From Xiphias gladius (Eukaryota; Chordata; Actinopteri; Istiophoriformes; Xiphiidae): a stretch of DNA of 64,000 nucleotides. This document shows, piece after piece, positions 56,741 through 64,000 of the stretch. Position 1 is the first letter of the stretch, and each line of letters begins with the position of its first letter. The stretch spans positions 7,570,469 through 7,634,468 of the forward strand of contig NC_053401.1 of the NCBI RefSeq assembly GCF_016859285.1, given 5' to 3'. A program made the translations under genes and the position numbers. The notes under the pieces are model-generated. The model did not search any database, was not told the origin of the DNA, and worked only from the letters and a program-made list of their open reading frames with translations.

Positions 56741-59700
56741 GTGAGTTACGGGGAAACTATAGGGAGACTGAATCACATTCAGCTGTAACTCAAACAGTGT
56801 GTAGGTTGAAATACATCTGTTTGTTTCATTATTTTCACAGAATGTGTCCGAAAAGGTTTTTGGAGCTATAGTATTTGTTATTGCAAATTTGCCTGCTGCA
56901 GAATTAATTTCTTTCCAGCAAGTTTGGGAATTTAAATAAATCAGACTTTACAAAAAGAGGGTCAATCTTGGTTCTAAAAAGATAAGTGCAAAAGCAAGAC
57001 TATAAATGACTTTGCAATAATAGAATGACTTAATAATTTCAACCCTCAATGCCAACGTCCATGGTAAAATAAAATGATGATGCTAACTCAGTCCTCGAAC
57101 TCTCATGCTTTCACTGGCTGTGCCTTCATCAGGCTGCACATGTAAATTAACTTCATGCCATCCAGTCTGTTTACATTACCAAACACGCTTGCATTGAGAT
57201 CAGTTTGCAAAAGCCCTCGAGGTTGAGTCCCTTGCTTTGGATGACCCACTTCATTTTTGAGTTGTTCGAAGGCCCTGGAGATAGCACTTTTAGCTCACGA
57301 GCAGATGCCAAAAAAAAAAAAAAGGGAGATCTTAAGTTGTCAGGTTGTATTTTTATCGCGGCTCTTCTGCCCCTCACTCACACAGACAATTCTGCGATGC
57401 ACCATCGAGGCAGGAGTGAGCAGCATGCTGCAGGGAGGATAAACAAGGCTGAATCAACTGCTCAGAATAGCTACAGTGCATAAAGGAACCACTGAACCAT
57501 ATCTGCAATGACCCACATTTAATTTGACACAAACACAGAGTGGGAAACAGATCCCCCTGAGTCACCCTGGTAGACACATCTAGCAACCCTCACCTAAGAT
57601 TATCGTAGAAGAAGGGAGGACTGTGAGATATACTGGGTTACAGGGAAGCCCACATGGTTCACCTTCTATTTGACATTGTATTTGACATCTCTGCAAGAAA
57701 TGATCAATATACAACTGGTTACTAATAGGACTAATGTTACACAAAAACTAAATTAAATATTCCATGTATCTGTAGACAACACCCTGTTGGTTCAACTTCA
57801 ATAAACCTGCCCTCGAGTCACACTTCCAGTAGCTGCCTTAGCTGAAAGTGAAAGCACACTAAAAAAATATGACTCCCCATTCCCAACTCTGAATCATAAT
57901 CCCTACATTCTGACTGTCGGATCTGCATTTGTTTTTGTTTATGCCATGATTCGCAACTCCATGACATTACACATTAAAAACACATTACAATGTTAGCCAT
58001 CTATTTGGCTGGCACTGCTTGGAATATCTGTGTCAAGCTGCCGTGGTTTGATTTCCACATGCAAGATTGTTTAAGGTGATCGCAGTCCTGCGAGGAGATA
58101 GGCTGGAACACATGTTGTGAAAGTCCCAAATGCGGAAAAAGTTTTTTTGGTTTTTTTTTTTGGCAGGACATATGACAAAAAACTTGTATTGCCAGTAAAA
58201 CATTTTATTCTGGTTATTCTGCTTCGTGAAGGTGTAGAAGAGGTGATGAGAGATATTGACAGCCCCGTTTTTAGATTTGAAAACGCAACAGTGATTTTCT
58301 GTCAGCAGCTCATGCCAGCAATTTATGTCGTTGACAGCTTGATGAGAGGAGCCACGTGCTGACAGACTGTCAAGTAATGTGAAGGCGCACGAGTCTGCAC
58401 TGGAGAGGGACGGCAAGAGTCAGTATGTGCGGTTTGATGTTGCTTCTCTTTGCAAGAAAGCCAAGTTACTGTCCAACACTTATCTCCCAGCATCATCATG
58501 GGGTTTCGGCACTGCTTTTTGAATTCCTTCTTAAAAGACTTCTGCTCATTACATAAAACTTCCTCATTAGATTTCACAGCAACTAACTGAATAAGCTTTA
58601 GAAAGATGTGTTTCTCTCATACTGCTCGAACTTGCCGTTGTTCCCTCAACAAACAGTTGCAAACAGGTCACCACACTGAAGGCAGCTACAACACTGGGTG
58701 CACAATTTATGAGGCTGTTCATTGTTATATCCACTTTTGTACTGTACAGTACATTGCATATACTTAAGGTATTAGAATTTTAAAAAAAAAAGGCCGCGAG
58801 TCTGATCCATATTAAGATTTTATCTCCCTTAACATAACATTAGCTACGCTCTGCTACACGTGGCGACTCTGTGCGCTTCTTGCAACCATTCTCATGTGAA
58901 TAAAATGTGGTTGGTGCTGGCTTTTGACTGCACATAATCCAGTTTAGATGATTTACATGTGACCAAAATTCAGGCCGTGCTGCCACAATTTAACGTTAAG
59001 TTTCTTTAAGTTAAGGAAAATGAAGGCATGAAATTTTCCACTCTGGGAAGGCAAATCAGTGTGCCCATAAACATTCACCAACGGCTCTGAGAGAATTACT
59101 TATCCACCCAATTTCCTCCTTCACATTGTTTAAGTCCGTGCCCACATCCACTCTACTTAGCTCTACCAAGCACTGTGTCCACACCATCAGATAAGTCCAG
59201 CGAACAACATGAGGACGTATTACGATAAACATAACTATATAACCAAAAAAAAAAGTGTATCAAGCACGCTATATTTTGCTCTGAACCTTTGACATTACAC
59301 TAAAAATGCTAATTTTACAAAAAACTAGACCTATCGACCAAATGAAAGAAAAACTTAAACTGCCAAAGCACAATGGTAAAGGAAATACTCTGATCCTTGA
59401 CCTCAGTGACATTTGCAGTACCACAGTGTAAAAGTACTCTATCACAAGTAAAGGTAGAGGTATTATCAGCACGATTTTATTAAAAAGTCAACAGTAAAAG
59501 TAGTCATTATGCAGCAATACTGATTGAAAGTTTAATCTATGACAATGCATAGCATTTTATATTTATATGTCAAATCTTTATGTGAAAAGTAACTACTTAA
59601 AACTGGCTTATATGCACAGTGGAGTGAAAAGTACAGTATTTCCATTTTATAATATAGAGGATGTATAAACATGCATCATGGAAGCAATCAAGTAATGTGC

Positions 59701-62700
59701 CTCAAAATGTACCTGAGTAAATGTAGCCTACATAGTAGCCGTCCAAACCCTAAAACAATAAAAATGAAAGTACAGGAAATCTTTCTGGCTCTGATAAGAA
59801 GCCCAACTGGTGTCCAAGCAGTGAACCGTGCCAATGGACCGGCAGGTCTGATAAAGAGGCCTGCCTAAGTCGGTAAAAAACTTTGACATGAGTCACTCCT
59901 GCTGCGCGCGTAACCCTTTTCGTTCCACCTCCAATAATCCTGATTTCGCAGCGGCAGGATGCAGAGGGTTAAACCCGCCTCCGAGGGGGATGTGACGCTG
60001 ATGCTCGGATACACACACTAACACCAACACGCACTGTCTGCAGACAGCGACAGGCAATCACTTCTTCCACACTTTAATGCAGACCAGTGCGTTTGCATCT
60101 TGGAGCCACGAACGACCCGTGTTTTCATCTAGTTTGTTCTTCGAGGTAAAGTCAATTGCAGCATCCGTCGTCGCCTTCAGCCTGACTTCTGCAGGTCCAC
60201 TCCGGGGAAAGTTGCTTCCCTTTCGTCAACGTGGGCACCAGGTCCCTTGCGGCGGCTAGCTACCATTACTCGGTCTGGGAGAAGATGTTGGGGGGTTTAC
60301 GCTAGCCGAGGGGCTACCTAGTTTAAAACGCGTTCTTACCCATCGCTGGATAGAGCAGCTCCAAAGTCTCCGGAGGCTTCCTCGTAGGCGAAGACACAAT
60401 AACCACGTTGCTAATGCTAAATGCTAACGGTTGATCCCACATGTCTGCGATTCAAACGTAACCTGGACGCAGCCTAGGTCTGGTCTGCCAAAAGTTCAGA
60501 TGCATACACATTGGCGACTTAGTAACGAGTCTGCACCAGATATGACAGCTTGATAGTGCCGTTAATAGGGTGGAGCTTACCTGCCTGTACACGCCGATAC
60601 AAATTTCAATGAGGTAACATTCAAAATTGTATTGCAACGTTAGCTACATCATGTACCTGAGCGCTATGGCAGTGAAGACGTGACTATTTCAACATGCTAA
60701 AACTCGTGGGCTAGTGAAAACAGTAATCACTTGTGTCAAAACACTGACTGATGATTTACGAGAGGTCTTAGTCAACTCGGCTGTTAATTTAACGTTTACA
60801 TCACTGAATGTTGGTCGGGTTAATCGCCAGCCATATTGCCAGCTGGCTGATGAAACGGTGTGTCCAGTCTGCCTGGCTAACCCTTTGCTAACATTACAGG
60901 TATTATTACCCCAGGCTAATAATTAATAGTGTTAGACCCCAGTTTTTATGGTGTCTTCGTCAACATATTTATGTAGTGCTTCGCGTGGGTTACTAATACA
61001 TGCGTTAATTTCATTTCACGTAACTTTAATTGTACCTATGGAAGGGTTAGCTTAATTTCAACCGAAAACAAAGTAACATCGTCTCCCATTCGCGTGGCTG
61101 GAAATGTTAGATACAGCATTATTTAGATCGGCCTTTATGCAAACATAAAGCCCGGCGTGTGTCGTTCAAAGCAAGGCCGAACCCACTTCAAAATTCTGTC
61201 AAAATAGTGTTGTCTCTGTTCTCAGAACTGCGTTATACTGGGTGGAAACATGTCTTAGACCATTTAGCATATAATAGGAGCCACCCTTCAGCTCGGCGTA
61301 CATTGAACACTCGAAACACTACAAAAAATTTCAGATTTTAGGGACGGTTCACCCGTTATTCCCACACTATTCCTCTAAAATACATTGAGGTTAACGCTAT
61401 CCAATCCGTAATTTAAATGTAAGACTATTTTAAAAGGGCTTTAAGTGGTGCTGTTATGTTGGTTTTTAAGACAAAGTGGTTAACCAGGCATTGGGGCTCT
61501 GAATTGTGAGAGATGCGAGGGGGGTAACATGGATAACGTTACTAGCGTAGATAGAGTTGTGATAGAGATGATCATCACAAAGGCAGGTCTGAAGGAGCGG
61601 CTAATGTTTGCTAGCGATCGATAAGGTAATGTGGGTCACCAGGGCAGTGGACGTTAATCGCTCTGGTCGGGACGAGACATTTTGAGGATGTTATGATCTA
61701 CGAAGATCGCGTTTCATAAATTTTTATAGCATTTCGCCTCGGCACCCCGCCCCTTAAAATCTAAACTGTGCGCTGCTAGCGGTCCAGTGAAATGCTAGTG
61801 GGTCACTCGGCCATATTTTGCTTGACACGCGGCCGTGTGGGGACCGATGCACTGTTGCCATTTGCTGTAGGTATTTTCCGATGCGCTCGACATCTGTTTT
61901 GGATATAATAGCGGTTTTAACATTTTGAATGTAGAGACAAAAAAAATTCCCTCTGTCTCCCTCCCAGCACAAAACCCAACATAGGATTTTTACAGTGACG
62001 TAACGGTGTTTGTGTGACTCGATTATGCGCGATCTTATCGCAGTCAGTGATATTTCTGTATCTCCAGCAGTGTCGCTTTAATAGTGGTAACATGTGTGTG
62101 TCCTTAATTTTGTACAGCGGCTATTACGGTTTATTACAGGATTATTAGTGGAAGAAGCGGTCGCATCTTGCACCTGCCACGAAAGGAGCACTGACCTGAG
62201 GCTGGTGGGGAAATGTTGATGTTGCTATGGTTATGTCTTCCTGTGAGAGAGTCACTGAAGCTCTGCCCTGCAAAGTGGATGTCTAGTGTTCTTGCAGAGC
62301 ATATCACTGTCTGTAGGTGAGCACTGTCTGATTTCTGGGCTGCACAGTTGATTGAAGTTGCCTCTCTTTATCATTTGGCAGCATGGCGGATTACTTGATC
62401 AGTGGTGGCACAGGCTACGTACCTGAGGATGGACTCTCAGCTCAGCAGCTCTTTTCGATTGGAGATGGCCTCACATACAAGTAAGTTTCCCTGCGTCGCA
62501 GACTTTTGATTTGCTCTTTTGAAAATCTCAACAAAGTAATGAAATCAATTCATAGTAAGGTCTCCTGATTTTAAAACCTCACCTGCGCGCAACGGTGGGT
62601 GAAGTGTACGCACCAGTGCTTTGTAATGGCCAACACATTTTGAACCAGCAGATCTGACCAACAGTGCGTTGTCTCCGATGGTCATACGGCTGAAGAGCTA

Positions 62701-64000
62701 TGCTCTAAAGGAGATGGGTTGACTTACAAGTGAGTAAAACAGTCGTCTTCAAACTGTTTTGAAACTGTGCAATCCTGTGAAATCCTCTGTCTCTCCAAAT
62801 AGTTAATTCATAAGGGGGAAGCAAATGACTGTCCTTCTATAAAGCAACTTGACTTTGACTTTGAAGCAAACCTCACCAAAACCTCAATCTGATGTCATGA
62901 AAGTGCATGAATGCAGAAGATATAAGGAGTGCTTGTTGGAATGCTCAACTTGATCATGGTCATGGGGATGAAATTTGCTTCCAGTGGACAACTTAATTAT
63001 TAACTTCAACTAACCATCAAAGTTCACGACCTGTCCTGTGAATGCAGCATGCATGACAGAGCAGCTTGTGCACTTTCTTGCAGACACTTTGCTTTCATGA
63101 AGGTACTAATTAAGCACTAATTTCTCACCGCTTACTTACCCTCACACTCCTCTGGTAGGCATTCTGGTGACACATGAAGAATGCTTTATAGTTCATCATA
63201 AATCATCATGCATTTTGACAAATGATTTTCTTAATTAATCCATGTATTCACCTCTTATTTTCTTGATTATAAATAACAAGAAGCAACGAATTGGGCAACA
63301 CAGTTGTAGTGGTTGTAGGACACAGAGAAGCATGCCATTTTTTCTTACCTTGCATTTGCTCTACTAAAACGTTCTCCTAAAGTCATCACAGTGCTTTACC
63401 TTGAACATGTTTTGCCACAGGTCCCAACAACTGCTACAATCAATGCTTAAGATGCCTTCTCAGTATTCCCCGAAAAACCCTTAGTAAATGTATTATTTTG
63501 TATAATACATGGTAGATAAATGTCCATGTTCCATTATTAACTGCATAAGTCCAACAAAATTAGATTTCGATTAAAGTGATTTCAAGAATAGTGGGAAGGT
63601 TGTATCAGCTCACAATCATCAATTCTTTGCTCTAACTGAAAATGTAATGATGTTCAAGTGTGTCCACGTGAAACCGAATAACACCCTCCACATTGTAATC
63701 AAGCACATCACGATGGAAGGGAAGGTATTGCACATGATGGCCAGAATTGACATCATGTGAATTGCAGGAGGAATTGGGGTGAATGAGGTTGGTTTGAGGA
63801 TGATATAGTCTGCATGAGTCTTTACATGCCATTCTTCCTGTGTTTCAACCTGCTAATAACGCAAGTGTGACAAATACAGTACAGATAATGGTGGAAGAGT
63901 TTCAGCTTTTATTGTTAGGGTTCTTTTTATAAATCCAAAGTTCGTAGTTGTAAATCTTTTAACTTACTAATTTACTCTGAGTAAAGGAAGAAGAAAGAGA
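56517..64000 (+). CDS. impdh1: IMP dehydrogenase 1, 5' part of gene (continues beyond window)
   Basis: IMPDH oxidises IMP to XMP with NAD+, the rate-limiting step of guanine nucleotide synthesis, and forms filaments regulated by its Bateman domain. Three coding exons lie in the window: 56517-56740 (N-terminal extension), 62382-62480 (canonical start, [11 protein letters not shown] through GDGLTY) and 62652-62729 (a second copy of the GDGLTY-ending exon). The [10 protein letters not shown] wording fits IMPDH1 rather than IMPDH2. All exon ends share phase 2 and have clean GT-AG sites. The remaining exons, carrying the Bateman and catalytic domains, lie beyond 64000. Paralogue a or b was not assigned. 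Confidence 0.93.
56741..62381 (+). other. impdh1 intron containing the probable somatic promoter
   Basis: No protein exon was recognised. A CpG-rich patch at about 59890-60330 is the likely somatic first exon/promoter; a donor-like GAG|GTAAAG ends at 60145. The rest is AT-rich single-copy-looking sequence with poly-A runs. Confidence 0.45.
59890..60330 (+). promoter_or_regulatory. Probable somatic impdh1 promoter / non-coding first exon
   Basis: Local rise in GC and CpG with a CCAAT sequence at about 59931 and a splice-donor-like site at 60146, 2.2 kb before the canonical coding exon. Housekeeping IMPDH transcripts use a separate upstream promoter, which fits. No start site is directly visible. 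Confidence 0.35.
62382..62480 (+). CDS. impdh1: impdh1 canonical first protein exon (MADYLISGG to GDGLTY)
   Basis: Acceptor TTGGCAG at 62381, ATG at 62383, donor AA|GTAAGT. It encodes the universally conserved vertebrate IMPDH start ([28 protein letters not shown]), with the asparagine codon of TYN split by the intron. In the somatic transcript a non-coding first exon would join here and translation would start at 62383. In the retina-type transcript the leading C completes a serine codon. Confidence 0.95.
62652..62729 (+). CDS. impdh1: impdh1 duplicated alternative exon ([14 protein letters not shown])
   Basis: 171 bp after the canonical exon lies a second exon-like unit of 78 nt. Its acceptor is CAGCAG (tandem, so three extra bases are possible) and its donor AA|GTGAGT. 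It translates as [25 protein letters not shown](N). The second half aligns with the canonical exon ([17 protein letters not shown]). Entry and exit phases equal those of the canonical exon, so it can replace it after the extension exon or be included after it without a frame break. It has no in-frame Met, so it cannot start a protein. The reading frame and both splice sites are intact. I know of no description of it; transcript evidence is lacking. Confidence 0.7.
62730..64000 (+). other. impdh1 intron (runs to window edge)
   Basis: No further IMPDH exon, including the expected DFLILPG-coding exon, was found before the window ends. Sequence is AT-rich with no recognised repeat. Confidence 0.6.

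Noticed and set aside
56290..56871. 193-codon plus-strand frame overlapping the retina-type impdh1 exon
   Set aside because: It is a different frame from the conserved [10 protein letters not shown] reading and has no family similarity; a shadow frame.
60077..60145. Short open frame with ATG ending at a donor-like site in the somatic impdh1 promoter region
   Set aside because: It ends in phase 0 and would not join either impdh1 exon in frame; at most an upstream open frame in the 5'UTR.
63632..63832. 66-codon minus-strand frame at the right edge
   Set aside because: Lies in an impdh1 intron with no recognisable motif or splice context.

Overview
This window is vertebrate nuclear DNA, almost certainly from a ray-finned (teleost) fish. 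Four protein-coding genes could be assembled exon by exon with GT-AG junctions and consistent reading phase. CA/GT and other microsatellites are dense, hAT-like MITE fragments and dispersed fish-type repeats are scattered throughout, and introns are short. No bacterial, viral or mobile-element coding capacity was seen.

Layout. About 1-27 kb is gene-free as far as I can see: microsatellites, dispersed repeats, several AT-rich stretches that look like conserved enhancers, and a perfect (AC)n tract of about 2.69 kb at 15079-17768. From 27.6 to 31.6 kb on the minus strand is a complete fam3c gene (9 coding exons, 223 aa). From 33.8 to 44.7 kb on the minus strand is a complete sortilin gene, sort1 (21 coding exons, 825 aa). 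At 47.5-47.7 kb on the minus strand is a one-exon 68-aa microprotein that I identify as hilpda, a lipid-droplet protein of the HILPDA/G0S2 type. From 56.5 kb to the right edge on the plus strand lies the 5' part of impdh1 (IMP dehydrogenase 1). It comprises a retina-type N-terminal-extension exon, the canonical first catalytic-protein exon, and a previously unremarked second copy of that exon 171 bp downstream.

The hilpda and impdh1 genes are divergent neighbours, matching the human 7q32 arrangement; fam3c is a 7q31 gene in humans, while sort1 is a human 1p13 gene. The genes do not form a pathway. fam3c encodes a secreted signalling protein, sort1 a Golgi/endosome sorting receptor, hilpda a lipolysis regulator and impdh1 the rate-limiting enzyme of guanine nucleotide synthesis.

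The most interesting observations are: (1) the tandem impdh1 exon pair, identical in phase at both ends, which would swap or double the N-terminal segment before the catalytic barrel; (2) a retina-type impdh1 first exon with CRX/OTX-like sites just upstream; (3) loss in FAM3C of the cysteine that, as I recall, mediates covalent dimerisation in mammals; (4) a sortilin tail in which the tyrosine endocytosis motif is degenerate and the dileucine motif sits alone on a 15-nt terminal coding exon; (5) the extreme AC tract.
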